Positions 8,601 to 16,933 of a stretch of DNA of 62,836 nt are shown here, one piece after another (position 1 is the first letter of the stretch; each line of letters starts with the position of its first letter). The notes beneath the pieces are model-generated. The model did no database searches and was not told the DNA's origin. It saw nothing but the letters and a program-made list of their open reading frames with translations. The position numbers and the translations under genes were made by a program. This DNA is from Streptosporangium canum (GTDB lineage: Bacteria; Actinomycetota; Actinomycetes; Streptosporangiales; Streptosporangiaceae): assembly GCF_900113865.1 (NCBI RefSeq), contig NZ_FOQY01000043.1, positions 1-62,836 on the forward strand, written 5' to 3'.

Positions 8601-9227
8601 GGGGAGCCGGCGGGAGATCCGTACGGCGGCTCGGGCGGCGCTCCGGAGAGTGAACGCGTCGGCGGCTCGGGTGGGGGTTCGGTGGGTGGTGGGGACGGCT
8701 CAGGGGGAGAGGTGATCGCGGTCGGGGCGGAACTGGTCGCGCTCCCCGGCGGAAGGACGGTCCGCACGCCCACCGGGGTCAGCGGCCCGGACGTCCGGTC
8801 CGCCGCCTTCACCCCCGACGGCCGCGTCCTGGCCCTGGGGCTGGCCGACCAGCGCGTCCTTCTGTGGGACGTCGAGCGCGGTGCGCGCCTGGGTGTCCTG
8901 AGCGTCAAGGGGCTCCAGCCGCCCTTGCGGTTCTCTCCCGACGGCCGGGTGCTCGTCACGGCGGGAGACGGTGTCCACCTGTGGGACATGACCACCCAGC
9001 GTGAGATCGGCGCCCTCCCGATCGCGGTGACCGCCCTCGATCTGGCTTTCAGCCCGGACGGCCGGATCCTCAACGCGGTGGCACGCGACGGCTCGGTCAG
9101 CCATCTGCCGGTGGAACCCTCCCTGGTCGCGGAGTCGGTCTGCGCCCGGGTGGGCTCCGGGCTGTCGGCAGCCGAGTGGGAGCGCCTCATCCCCGGTATC
9201 ACCTATCGCGAGACCTGCGGTGGATGA
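5664..9227 (+). CDS. Ser/Thr protein kinase with extracytoplasmic WD40-type propeller
   Basis: The product has 1187 residues. The N-terminal Hanks-type kinase has a glycine loop (GRLGAGGQG), ATP lysine Lys45, catalytic HRD at 137-139, DFG at 156-158 and an APE motif, so it should be active. After a linker comes one transmembrane helix (about 452-472), then a coiled segment and a long repeat region with recurrent FSPDG/FTPDG turns and blade-closing WD or LWD motifs, as in WD40 beta-propellers. A Gly/Ser-rich insertion lies near residues 972-1015. The topology suggests an external sensing domain driving internal phosphorylation. The last codons and stop lie in a locally duplicated repeat. The ligand is unknown. 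Confidence 0.92.
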   Translation: MGLTALAPGDPVRLGAYRLAGRLGAGGQGIVYEAYDAEGGRAAIKVLHGDVAADPRLRTRFMKEAEAARRVASFCTARILAVDFDAPRPYIVSEFVAGPDLRRAVREGGPYAGDALHRLAIALATALTAIHRAAVVHRDVKPENVLLGPDGPRVIDFGVARTREMPPTTTGIVAGTPTFMAPEVFVGQRAGPPADVFAWGGVLLFAATGKDPFQAETLGGVMHRVLTVDPDLGDVTEPLRSLMAAALAKEATARPTAHELLTGLLGGVAEDGVAEDLVAGARAARGVLPAGSGAPALGVVAEEAFAGLSPEAQADAPGVLLRMIGDDSIQSVDYRPEDEPVIARFAAAGLLVRDGATVVPAGAALSRAWPRLREWLAAERDGLPVHRRLAEAARVWEERGRLPGDLYQGASLREALHWAATERRYLGMNRRERQFLDTASAAERRRQRRRRLVTAGMAVLLAFSLGVTAIALRQRQTLAGQAEDLGRQRDESAARAAAARADDLRDSDPGTAMRLSVAAWRIAQVPEARSALQAALAQTKIDMFTDPDATSRASYVLTPDARTLVRAYGGEVVMYDVATHRPVRSLRGVGDRAAVTAASSDGSILQVGERLWDSATGKAVGPALPEGARAELEPERRLISIIGPDRLVIRPPAGGDPLVSVAGTELEGTVSPDGRWAAVAGRQGTVEVWDLTAGRRTFSRRIDGPVSLRGERGAPQIAFSPDGATLAVGGDTSIVLLDPAGGKQRGEHFASTGGGSLRFSPDGRFLAEQADDTLYLWKVADRTISAQFPLATFGRARFTADSRTLRYPTEYGSVVSVDISTVTHTDTLDVPRERSGWESAAFAPGGRVLAYADLGVARLWDPTRLAPIGGPLTADAGSAGVFSPDGRTLAIPRRDGSAVTLWDVATRRSLTTLETGAGPVMALAFSGDGRRLAAGVGGAGGKEIQIWDVRAGRITGTVHRGFIESLAFRPGGDPGDGRTGEPAGDPYGGSGGAPESERVGGSGGGSVGGGDGSGGEVIAVGAELVALPGGRTVRTPTGVSGPDVRSAAFTPDGRVLALGLADQRVLLWDVERGARLGVLSVKGLQPPLRFSPDGRVLVTAGDGVHLWDMTTQREIGALPIAVTALDLAFSPDGRILNAVARDGSVSHLPVEPSLVAESVCARVGSGLSAAEWERLIPGITYRETCGG

Positions 9228-9390
9228 GGCCCATGATCGGTGAGATCCGTGGCGGTGAGACCTGCGGTGGATGAGACCCATGATCGGTGAGTTCTGCGGT
9301 GGTGAGTTCTGCGGTGGTGAGTTCTGCGGTGGTGAGTTCTGCGGTGGTGAGTTCTGCGGTGGTGAGTTCTGTGGCGGTGAGATCGGTGGC
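9210..9390 (+). repeat. Tandem 15-bp repeat array overlapping the kinase 3' end
   Basis: A 35-base segment at 9210-9244, containing the kinase stop, recurs with one mismatch at 9257-9291. It is followed by six head-to-tail copies of the 15-base unit GGTGAGTTCTGCGGT (9286-9375; the sixth has two changes) and a degenerate seventh (9376-9390). The array is not spaced like CRISPR. All three plus-strand frames remain open through it, which generates spurious repetitive peptides on both strands. It looks like slippage-driven expansion, with no recognisable promoter or terminator inside. Confidence 0.9.
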
Positions 9391-9483
9391 GATGGGGAGA
9401 GGCAGGCGGTTCCCACCCGGACGGTCCACCGCACATATGGGGTTTGAGGCTGTGGACGGCGGTGCCCTGCGTAGGCTCCTGCT

Positions 9484-9837
9484 GTGGATGAAAGCCAGGA
9501 GTACACCAGGTATCGCCAGGACTCGGCGGTGCTCGCCGAGATCGGACGCTTTCTCGACCCCCAGGTCGCACGTCTCACCGTCCGGCTCTCCGGGGACCTG
9601 GCACGGGCCGCGGTCGCCGCGTGGGACCGCGACGAGGAGGGAGAGGTCGGAGAGGAGACCGTCGAACAGGCCCGTGTCCGGGACCGTGCGGCGTCCCTGG
9701 CGCTGATCGGCCTCGCCGTGGCGGATCGCGGCACCGCCTCGGGTGACGAGATCGTCGTGGAACTGGATGTGACGGAGGTCGCGGCCGCGCTTCTGGCCGC
9801 CTACGACGAGGACGTCATCCCGCTGGAATCCCCCTGA
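9484..9837 (+). CDS. Small hypothetical protein
   Basis: The product is 117 residues starting at GTG 9484, with no strong ribosome site. It is acidic, mostly helical, and contains no signal peptide, membrane segment or cysteine motif. It ends at a stop 254 bases after the repeat array. I do not recognise the family. Coding-like third-position GC bias and a plausible amino-acid composition support it as real. It could be co-transcribed with the kinase, since no terminator hairpin separates them. Confidence 0.55.
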   Translation: MDESQEYTRYRQDSAVLAEIGRFLDPQVARLTVRLSGDLARAAVAAWDRDEEGEVGEETVEQARVRDRAASLALIGLAVADRGTASGDEIVVELDVTEVAAALLAAYDEDVIPLESP

Positions 9838-10084
9838 CCTCCAGCCCCTGACCTCAGGACTCCCGCCCCTCCGCCCATCCGCCCTTCTGACCTCCATGCC
9901 CCTGACCCCCTTCCTCCCCGACTTCCGACGCCCTGACCTTCGGACTCCGCCTCCCCGACCTCCGGACTCCGTGTCCTCTGCGACCTGTGCTCTTTGAGGC
10001 CCGTGTCCCTTGAGGCCCGTGTTCCCTCTATCCCTCTGTTCCCCTCTGTTCCTCTGCTCCCGGCTGTCCGGCGCATGATCTGCG
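9838..10084. other. Strand-asymmetric pyrimidine-rich spacer
   Basis: About 245 bases whose plus strand is strongly enriched in C and T, built from degenerate repeats of CTGACCTCC- and CTCCCCGACC-like units and ending in CCCTCTGTTCC repeats. No gene, hairpin terminator or promoter is recognisable. The pyrimidine bias could favour unusual DNA structure or Rho-dependent termination, but the sequence alone does not settle this. Confidence 0.7.
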
Positions 10085-10144
10085 GTGCCGTACGGACGCA
10101 ATAAGCTGGCACCGGTGTCGCAGCGAGGGCGAGGTGAGTTCGCG

Positions 10145-10966
10145 GTGCGCAAGTCAGGGATCATGCAGACGCTTGATCTGGTGGATGTCGGCGAGCACGT
10201 GTGCTGGGTCGTTGATCCGGACCAGGGATACACGGCCGCCACCTCGACGTTCCTGGCAGACGGCGAGCTCTTCGGCGACAAGGTGGTCATCTTCGGTTCG
10301 GCGTTGGAGCCCTCTCCGGCCGCCGGCACTCCCCGCGGGGCGGTGGTCGTCGATCCGCGGCTGATCCGTGGCGCGGGCCCCACCCCCGACATGAGTTCGA
10401 TACTGGGCCTGGTGCGGCGCGAGGCGGACCGGGCGGGGCGCCAGGGCTACCGCGCCCTTCGCGTGCTCGCCGTGATGGACCAGCTCGTGCCGCCGGGGGC
10501 GGGCGTGGACACGCTGATCGACCACGAGCTGCGCCTTGACGAGCTCGTGGCGGACAGCGCGGCCATCATGGTGTGCGCCTACGGCCGTGACCGTTTCGGC
10601 GCCGCCACGTTGGACCACGTGGCATGTGTTCACCCTCGTGAACTGGGCAGTGAATGGGCGGGGCCGTCGTTTCGGATGTTCAACTCGGGGCCGGACAGCT
10701 GGAGCCTGTGCGGAGTGGTCGACTCCGACGGCGCCGCGGCGTTCAGCGCCGCACTGACCGCCGCCGCGGCGCTCTCGCCGGCGCTACGGCTCCGTTTCGA
10801 CGAACTGGAGTTGATGGACGCATCCGGAATGCGCGCGCTCGTGGAAGCCGCCACCCGGGCCCCGGTCCGCAGCATCACGGTCGAGGGCGCGAACCCGACA
10901 GTGCGCTCCTGCTGGGAGATGCTCGGCTACAGCACCTACGAGGCACCCGTGGAGCTGACGCCATGA
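10145..10966 (+). CDS. MEDS-domain sensor fused to STAS domain
   Basis: The product has 273 residues from GTG 10145, chosen because GAGGTGAG lies six bases upstream. The N-terminal 170 residues match the MEDS (DcmR-type sensory) pattern: an early GEHVCWVVD stretch, an alpha/beta core and a VMDQL segment. The C-terminal 80 residues form a STAS domain with LMDASGMRAL, where Ser in DASG would be the residue phosphorylated in anti-anti-sigma factors. The stop overlaps the next start (ATGA), so translation is coupled. Such a protein would link a small-molecule or redox input to partner switching. The signal is unknown. Confidence 0.8.
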   Translation: MRKSGIMQTLDLVDVGEHVCWVVDPDQGYTAATSTFLADGELFGDKVVIFGSALEPSPAAGTPRGAVVVDPRLIRGAGPTPDMSSILGLVRREADRAGRQGYRALRVLAVMDQLVPPGAGVDTLIDHELRLDELVADSAAIMVCAYGRDRFGAATLDHVACVHPRELGSEWAGPSFRMFNSGPDSWSLCGVVDSDGAAAFSAALTAAAALSPALRLRFDELELMDASGMRALVEAATRAPVRSITVEGANPTVRSCWEMLGYSTYEAPVELTP

Positions 10967-11916
10967 CCACTCAAGTCACCGGAGCGGAGAGGACCGCAGG
11001 ACTCCGCCACGAGCTTTACTCCTACTCGGGGGAGAGGCAGTTCCTCGACGGGACCCTGTCCTTCATCGAAGACGCGCTGGCGGCCGACGAGGTCGTCCTG
11101 GTGTCCGTCCCCAAGAGCAGGGAACAGATCATCCGCGCGGAGCCGGCCGGCTCCGACCCTCGCGTGGTGTTCATGGACGTCTCCACGCTGGGCCGCAATC
11201 CCGCCCGGCTCATCCCGGCCTGGCAGCGGTGGATCAGCGAGCGGGCGGAGGAGGGGCGTCCGGTGCGCGGCATCGGCGAGACCGACTGGAGGGGGCGTGG
11301 CGCGGCGGAGATCGCGGAGCTGCGCTATCACGAGTGGCTGCTGAATCTCGCCTTCACCGGCTCGCCGGCATGGTGGCTGCTGTGCCCCTACGACACCGAC
11401 ACGGTCGACCCCACGACCATGCGGGCGATCAGCCAGTGCCATCCGTTCGTCCTGGAGCAGGGCGTTCACCGGGAGTATCCGGACTACGTCCAGGAGCCCT
11501 TCGTCTGGGACGACCTGGAGCCGGCGTGCGACCCGTTCGAGGAGTTCCCCTACCGCAGGGGGGATCTCGCGGCCGTCCGGGAAAAGGTGTCGGCCTGTGC
11601 CGTTCCGCATGGCCTGCAGGGGGAGCGGCTGAGGGAGACCATGATCGCGGTCACCGAGGTGGCCGGCAACAGCATCGCCCACGGCGGCGGCCACGGAACC
11701 CTCCGCACCTGGGTGCAGGGGGGCACGCTCGTCTGCGAGTTCCACGACGACGGGGTGATGACCGATCCCATGATCGGCCGTAGGCTCCCGAGCCCCCGCC
11801 CGTTGAGCGGCCGGGGCATGTGGCTCGTCCACCAGCTGTGCGACCTGGTGCAGATCCGCTCCGCTCAGGGGACCGGCACGACCGTCCGCCTGCACATCGT
11901 GATCGCTCCGGTCTGA
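10963..11916 (+). CDS. MEDS-domain anti-sigma/HATPase protein
   Basis: The protein has 317 residues. The N-terminal two thirds are a second MEDS-type domain (EDALAADEVVLVSVPKS, ELRYHEWLLNLAF, WWLLCPYD). The C-terminal third is a GHKL ATPase of the RsbW/HATPase_c_2 type, with an N-box VTEVAGNSIAHGGGHG, an ATP-lid Asp in FHDDGVM, and a terminal GRGMWLVHQLCD. Proteins of this kind bind sigma factors or phosphorylate STAS antagonists. Coupled to the upstream MEDS-STAS gene by a four-base overlap and facing a free-standing STAS gene, it is probably the switching kinase of this module. The cognate sigma factor is not obvious nearby. Confidence 0.85.
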   Translation: MTTQVTGAERTAGLRHELYSYSGERQFLDGTLSFIEDALAADEVVLVSVPKSREQIIRAEPAGSDPRVVFMDVSTLGRNPARLIPAWQRWISERAEEGRPVRGIGETDWRGRGAAEIAELRYHEWLLNLAFTGSPAWWLLCPYDTDTVDPTTMRAISQCHPFVLEQGVHREYPDYVQEPFVWDDLEPACDPFEEFPYRRGDLAAVREKVSACAVPHGLQGERLRETMIAVTEVAGNSIAHGGGHGTLRTWVQGGTLVCEFHDDGVMTDPMIGRRLPSPRPLSGRGMWLVHQLCDLVQIRSAQGTGTTVRLHIVIAPV

Positions 11917-11931
11917 CCGCCGGCCACCCGG

Positions 11932-12297
11932 TCACCCGCCCTGGAGGGCCTCCTCCACGGAGGTGGAGAGCGTGAAATAGGGCAGGACCCCGGTGGTGGT
12001 CAGCATGTGACGCAGGGTGCGGCTCACCCCGGCCAGGATCAGGCGGGTCCCGCTCTCCTGGCTCCGGCGCAGCATCCACAGCAGTTCGGCGAGCCCGGTG
12101 GAGTCGCAGAAGGTGAGTCCGGCGAGGTCGAGGACGAGCGTCGGTGAGTCGCCGGTGTCGCTGGTCCATGCCTGGCTGAGCTCTCGCCGGAACGTCGGCG
12201 CGTAGTCGTAGTCGAGCTCGCCGATCGCACGGACGACGATGGCGCCGCCGTGCGATCCGGACAAGATGAGGAGCGTGGCCACATCTTCGGTTGACAT
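11932..12297 (-). CDS. STAS-domain anti-anti-sigma factor
   Basis: The product has 121 residues starting at ATG 12297, with AAGGAG upstream; the frame could extend further, but the ribosome site decides the start. It is a single STAS domain with the phospho-acceptor motif TFCDSTGLAELL, the target of RsbW-like kinases. When unphosphorylated, such proteins release sigma factors from anti-sigma factors. It is convergent with the MEDS-HATPase gene (15 bases between stops), so it is probably a partner of that kinase, transcribed from its own promoter in 12298-12541. Confidence 0.9.
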   Translation of the reverse strand: MSTEDVATLLILSGSHGGAIVVRAIGELDYDYAPTFRRELSQAWTSDTGDSPTLVLDLAGLTFCDSTGLAELLWMLRRSQESGTRLILAGVSRTLRHMLTTTGVLPYFTLSTSVEEALQGG

Positions 12298-12541
12298 CGG
12301 GAACTCCTTAGACCCGCAGTTCACAGGGCGGGCGTTCCCTCTGTCCTACCAGGTATGCGGATCCGGCGACTCATGATGGCCAAGAATCGGAGGGGACGAA
12401 ATGCCCTGAACGTGTCCAGGGTACGGCGGCGCGGAGGTCTGCCCGCCCGATGGACGTCTTCGGTGCGGCGCCCGCTGCGCGGACGGAGGCGCCGCCGGGA
12501 GATCGGACCTCCCCGCGGCGCCTCCACCGGCTCCGCTCTCC

Positions 12542-15500
12542 CTACGGGTTGGTGGTGATGGTGAAGGTCGACGTCGTGTTCCTCACGTTCGTCGCGTTGT
12601 TGCTCAGCCTCAGGTTGTTGAAGGTCACCGAACCGACCGCCGGGCCCTGGCCGGGCTCGGGCATCTCGTTGGCCCAGATTCCGAACCCGGACTTGGCGTC
12701 GAAGGCGTCCCCGCTCTTCTGGGCGCCCGAGATCGAGATGTTCGTGAAGACCGTGTCCTTGACCGGGAACTGCGGCTGGCCGCCCACGTAGTTCGTCTGG
12801 AACATGATGCCGCTGTAGGTCGGGTCCACGATGTCCACGTCGCTGACGCGGATGCCCTGGAAGACCTTCGAGGCGGAGAAGACCCAGATCGCCGGGAAGG
12901 TCTGCGCGCCCCAGAAGTGGCCGCCGGCACGGACGATGGAGATGTTCTCGAACTTCGTCGGCGGGTCGGCGCCGAAGCCGTTCATCGGGTAGCCGAAGTC
13001 GAGCGAGCTGATCGTGATACCGGAGTAGACCAGCGTGTCCGCGATGTAGATGTTCCTGAAGACGTTGTCGTAGCCGCCGTAGACCGCGACGCCGGCGGCG
13101 CGCCAGGTCAGGATGGAGGTCAGGTTCTCGTAGACGTTGCCCTTCATGTCGGCCCCGCCGGCGTCGATGGCCGAGAACAGCGCGAAGCTGTCGTCACCCG
13201 TCGCGCGGGCCTCGTTGTTGACGACGTGGTTGTCCGTGCTGCCGTTGGTCATGTTGATGCCGTCGGCGAACATGTTGCGGATCCGGGAGTTCTTGATCGT
13301 CACACGGTCGGTGTTCGCGCCCCAGTACAGGCAGACCATGTGCTCGTTCCAGATGTTGTCGATCACCACGTCGGCGACGTTGGAGAAGTCGAACACCTTG
13401 CCCGGGCCGTCGATGCGTGAGGTGTAGTTCCCGAAGTAGGCGAAGTTCGCGAACGAGGAGCCGTTGGCCGTTCCCTCCGCGCGGAATCCGACGTCGGTGT
13501 TGTCCTGGGTCGACGGGGCGCGGAACTGGGTGTACCAGGGGCCGGCGCCGACCACCTTGACCGCCTTGCCGTACACCTGGAACTTGCTCGCCGTCTGGTA
13601 GGTGCCCGGCGGCAGGTAGACGCCGACGAGGGCGCCGGTGTTGTCCATCCGGACCTTGTCGAGCGCGTTCTGCACGTCCTGGTGCGTGAAGCCCGCGGGC
13701 ACCGTGTACTTGGCGGGGTCGGGGTTCGCGATGGGCGACACCTGCTCAAGGTTGATGAAGTCGATCGCGTACGTCGTGGTGTTGGCCGGGTCCTTCTGCA
13801 GCCTGATCTTGCTGCCGGCCGGGACGGTCGTCCCGAGCATGACGTTGGCCTCGTCGTAGATGTGGCGCGGTCCGCCCGCTCCCGGCGAGTTGCCCGGGCT
13901 CGCCTCGTTCCCGTACAGCCACGCGTACTTGGAGGTCAGGTTGATGGGCTTGAGGAAGGTGCCGTTGACGTAGACGTTGAGCGTCGAGTCGATCCCGCCG
14001 CCGCCCGCCGCGTCGGGGATGGAGAAGCGGGTGACGAGGGTGTTCGTGCTGGCCTTGGTCGTGAACTCGACGTAGCTGCCGTTGGAGTTCAGTGTCACCG
14101 CCCTGCGGCCGGAGGCCTCGCCCGCCAGGTTGCCGATGTCCCTGTTCGGGCTGAGGACGGCCGCCCCGCCGCCGACGACGGCGTCCTCGGCCTCGTACAT
14201 GTCGTAGGGCATGTTGGCGCCGCGCCCGACGAAGAACGGCTGCGTGCCGGTGTTGTTCTGCCGCTTCACCGGCAGCTCGTTGGCGTCGTCGGCCAGTACC
14301 GTCTTGACGCTGTACTTGCCGTTGGCCGCCGTCCATGTGCCCAGGTTGACCGGGCTGGTCGTGGCGCCGGCGGCGATCACGCCGCTGTGGGAGCCGGTCA
14401 GCGTGCGGACGACGGTGCCCGCCTCGTTGGAGACCGTCAGCGTGATGGCGTGGGCGCCGCCCGCGGAGGCCACGGTGCCCTGGTTCCTGATCGCCACGGA
14501 GAAGGTGACGACGTCGCCGTTCGCCGGGTTGCTCGGCGTCCAGCTGGTCGTCGCGACGAGGTCCGAGCTGTCGACGGGCCTGACGACGAGCGGGGACGGG
14601 GCCGTGTGGCCGTTGTTGGTCTCGTTCTGCTCGATGACGCTGTTGGCCTCGTCGACCTTGGAGCTCAGCGGGTAGGTGCCCGCGTCACGGGGACCGACGC
14701 CGGCGGACACGCTGGTGGACGCTCCGGCCGCCAGCGCGCCGACGGCGGCGGTGCCGACCTTGGCGGTGCCCAGGTAGAAGTTGACGTTCGTCGCGCCGGA
14801 GGCCGCCGTCCCGATGTTCTTGACCGTGGCGGTCAGCGTGACGGAGTCGGTCTCGACCGGGGCCGAGGGAGCCGACGACATGCCCGTGATCGTCAGGTCC
14901 GGGTTGGCGGCCGGCGTGCCGATGACCTGGAACTCGGCGACCTGCCCGGCGGGCGCGCCGGAGTTCGTGGTGATCTTGAGCTGGACGTCGGCGGCCGTGG
15001 CGGTGACCGGGATCGTCACGGTGTTGCCGGAGGCGGGGTTGAAGGTGTAGACCGCCGCCGAGGACAGGTTGGTGAAGGAGGAGGAGCTCTGCTCGCGTCC
15101 GAGGACCTGGATGGTCTGCGTGCGCGTCCCCCACGCGCTGTCGGGGTTCAGCTTCAGCACGACCGAGTTGACGGCCGCGTTCGAGCCCAGCTGCACGGTG
15201 AGCGTGCTGGGATAGCTGCCTCCGTTGCCTTCCCAGTAGGTCGCCACGTTGTTGTCGTTGGCGTTCGTGGCCACGAAGGTGAAGACCGAGGACGACGCGG
15301 TGATCGGCTTGCCGACGGCCAGGTTGGAACCGCCGCCGCCGCTGCCGTTGCGCGTGACGGTGTTGCTGGCGGCGGACTGATTGCCCGCCGCGTCCTTGGC
15401 CTTGACCTGGTACGACACCGTCGCGCCGGCGGGCTGACCGTCGGTGTAGGTCAGGACATCGCCCGCGACGCTGCCGCGCAGGGCGTTGTTGGCGTAGACG

Positions 15501-16147
15501 TCGTAGCCGGTTACGCCCACGTTGTCGGTGGAGGCGTTCCAGGTCAGCCTGATCTGGCCCGAGGCGGGTTCGGTGTAGGCCAGGTTCGCCGGCGCGGTCG
15601 GCGCCTGCGTGTCGTCACCGGGGCCGGCGGGGCCGTACACCTCCAACTCGGACAGCTGGCCGGCCGGCCAGCCCGTGTTGCCCGTGATGGTCAACCGCAC
15701 GTACCGGGTGCTGGTCGCGGTGAAGTTGATCGTCACCGTGTTGCCGGTCGCCGGGTTGAAGGTGTAGCCCGCCGACGGGACGATGGTGGCGGAGGGCGGG
15801 CCGCTCGTGCCGCCCTGAACGGTCAGGGTCTGGGTCCTGGTGGCCCAGTCCGTCGCCGGCGGCAGTTTCAGGACGACCTTGTTCACGCTGGTGGAGGCTC
15901 CGAGGTCGACCTGGACCCACTGCGGGAAGGTGTTGTTGACGCTCTCCCAGTAGGTGGCCGCGTTGCCGTCGTTGACGTTGCCGGCTGTGTAGGGGTTGTT
16001 GGCACTGCCGGCCGAGGCCGGCTTCCCCGCGGCCAGGTTGGGGTCGGCCGCCGCCGAGGCGGGGGAGATCGGTCCGAACAGGGCGAGCAGGCTGGTCGCG
16101 AGCGCCGCCGCGGTCAACCGTAACAACGGGACGTGCTTGTTTCTCAT
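12542..16147 (-). CDS. Secreted GH87-like alpha-1,3-glucanase (mycodextranase), multidomain
   Basis: The 1201-residue product starts at ATG 16147 behind AGAGGAA. It has a signal peptide ending near ASA|AADP. Then follow a discoidin-type (F5/8C) domain, an Fn3 domain (TAPANLAYTEPASGQIRLTW), a second discoidin-type domain, two CARDB-like domains, a CBM6/35-like module (YDMYEAEDA, ASGRRAVTLNSNGSYVEF), and a C-terminal right-handed beta-helix resembling GH87 enzymes, with an acidic ATGDDSFALFS segment. GH87 enzymes cleave alpha-1,3-glucan of fungal walls or dental mutan. Fold assignment is good; the exact linkage is inferred. A dyad operator lies about 365 bases upstream. Confidence 0.78.
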   Translation of the reverse strand: MRNKHVPLLRLTAAALATSLLALFGPISPASAAADPNLAAGKPASAGSANNPYTAGNVNDGNAATYWESVNNTFPQWVQVDLGASTSVNKVVLKLPPATDWATRTQTLTVQGGTSGPPSATIVPSAGYTFNPATGNTVTINFTATSTRYVRLTITGNTGWPAGQLSELEVYGPAGPGDDTQAPTAPANLAYTEPASGQIRLTWNASTDNVGVTGYDVYANNALRGSVAGDVLTYTDGQPAGATVSYQVKAKDAAGNQSAASNTVTRNGSGGGGSNLAVGKPITASSSVFTFVATNANDNNVATYWEGNGGSYPSTLTVQLGSNAAVNSVVLKLNPDSAWGTRTQTIQVLGREQSSSSFTNLSSAAVYTFNPASGNTVTIPVTATAADVQLKITTNSGAPAGQVAEFQVIGTPAANPDLTITGMSSAPSAPVETDSVTLTATVKNIGTAASGATNVNFYLGTAKVGTAAVGALAAGASTSVSAGVGPRDAGTYPLSSKVDEANSVIEQNETNNGHTAPSPLVVRPVDSSDLVATTSWTPSNPANGDVVTFSVAIRNQGTVASAGGAHAITLTVSNEAGTVVRTLTGSHSGVIAAGATTSPVNLGTWTAANGKYSVKTVLADDANELPVKRQNNTGTQPFFVGRGANMPYDMYEAEDAVVGGGAAVLSPNRDIGNLAGEASGRRAVTLNSNGSYVEFTTKASTNTLVTRFSIPDAAGGGGIDSTLNVYVNGTFLKPINLTSKYAWLYGNEASPGNSPGAGGPRHIYDEANVMLGTTVPAGSKIRLQKDPANTTTYAIDFINLEQVSPIANPDPAKYTVPAGFTHQDVQNALDKVRMDNTGALVGVYLPPGTYQTASKFQVYGKAVKVVGAGPWYTQFRAPSTQDNTDVGFRAEGTANGSSFANFAYFGNYTSRIDGPGKVFDFSNVADVVIDNIWNEHMVCLYWGANTDRVTIKNSRIRNMFADGINMTNGSTDNHVVNNEARATGDDSFALFSAIDAGGADMKGNVYENLTSILTWRAAGVAVYGGYDNVFRNIYIADTLVYSGITISSLDFGYPMNGFGADPPTKFENISIVRAGGHFWGAQTFPAIWVFSASKVFQGIRVSDVDIVDPTYSGIMFQTNYVGGQPQFPVKDTVFTNISISGAQKSGDAFDAKSGFGIWANEMPEPGQGPAVGSVTFNNLRLSNNATNVRNTTSTFTITTNP

Positions 16148-16933
16148 GGCGTTCCTCTGTCTCTCGTCTGGAACGGCAGGTGCGGAGAGGAGACCGTGGC
16201 GTCCGCCGCGCGACGCACTCGACCACGGGCGGGTACGGGCCTCGCCGGCGAGGGATGGATGCCGGGTCCCTGGGGCCGGCGGGCGGGCGGGCCGGGGTGA
16301 CCGGTCGTTGTACACGGCCGTGCTCTCCGGTCCGCCTCCGGTGGCGGATCCAGGTGTCGCGGCCGACCGCGGTCGCCGGGCGGCGACCGGACACGCAATG
16401 CCGAAGCCGACATCACCTGGGGCCTCTCCGTGGGGGGTGCGGAGCGGGTGCACGGACACTGCGTATCCCTGCGAGAAGTTGCGAAGAACAGCTAGAAAGT
16501 AACGATGCTTTGCAAGAATCTTGCATTGCGTTGGCCAAATGTTAACTACGTGCTACAGCCGCGTCAACGGTTCGAAAAAAACGGTCTGTTGCGACATATC
16601 GCCCTGTGGCCAATCCCGGCCGGTGGCGGGCCGGGTGGATCGTTCCGTGCCGGCCGGAGCCGGAGGGGAAGTGCCGGCGGATGCCGTGCCGTACGGGGTC
16701 TCGGAGGATCGTGGAGCCGATGCGCTCCGGCCGGAGAGGGGAAGCGGTGCGGCCGGAGGAGGGAAGGCGCTCCGACTGGAAGGGGCGTGACGAGCCGACA
16801 CGCCGAATTCATTTCAAAACTGTTGGCAATAACCATTCACCATGGCGCTGGCGCGACCCGGTCCGCGGATTCCGACTGGAGGTCTAGGGGTAGCGTGACC
16901 GCGGCATGAGTTTGTTTTTGGCTCGGGGTGCGA
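16148..16933. other. Long intergenic region between glucanase and small secreted gene
   Basis: About 785 bases separate the divergent genes. GC is lower around 16490-16620 and 16800-16930 than in the surrounding coding DNA, as expected for promoters. The only clear motif is the dyad at 16511-16525. No open frame here shows coding character or recognisable homology. Confidence 0.7.
16511..16525. promoter_or_regulatory. Perfect dyad, LacI/MalR-like operator candidate
   Basis: TGCAAG and CTTGCA flank three bases (AAT). Half-sites of this type, CTTGCAG/CTTGCAAG, are known for the LacI-family MalR regulator of Streptomyces maltodextrin genes. Its position upstream of an alpha-glucan-degrading enzyme fits substrate induction. 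No regulator gene is adjacent, so the link is inferred. Confidence 0.5.

Noticed and set aside
9286..9390. Repeat array that superficially resembles CRISPR
   Set aside because: Units are 15 bases and directly adjacent, with no spacers and no cas genes nearby.
9199..10392. Minus-strand frame through the repeat array encoding a TAELT-type repetitive protein
   Set aside because: Caused by the 15-base repeat; flanking residues show no coding character and the real genes are on the plus strand.
13682..16123. 813-codon frame on the plus strand
   Set aside because: Antisense to the GH87-like gene; composition is non-coding and no domain is recognisable.
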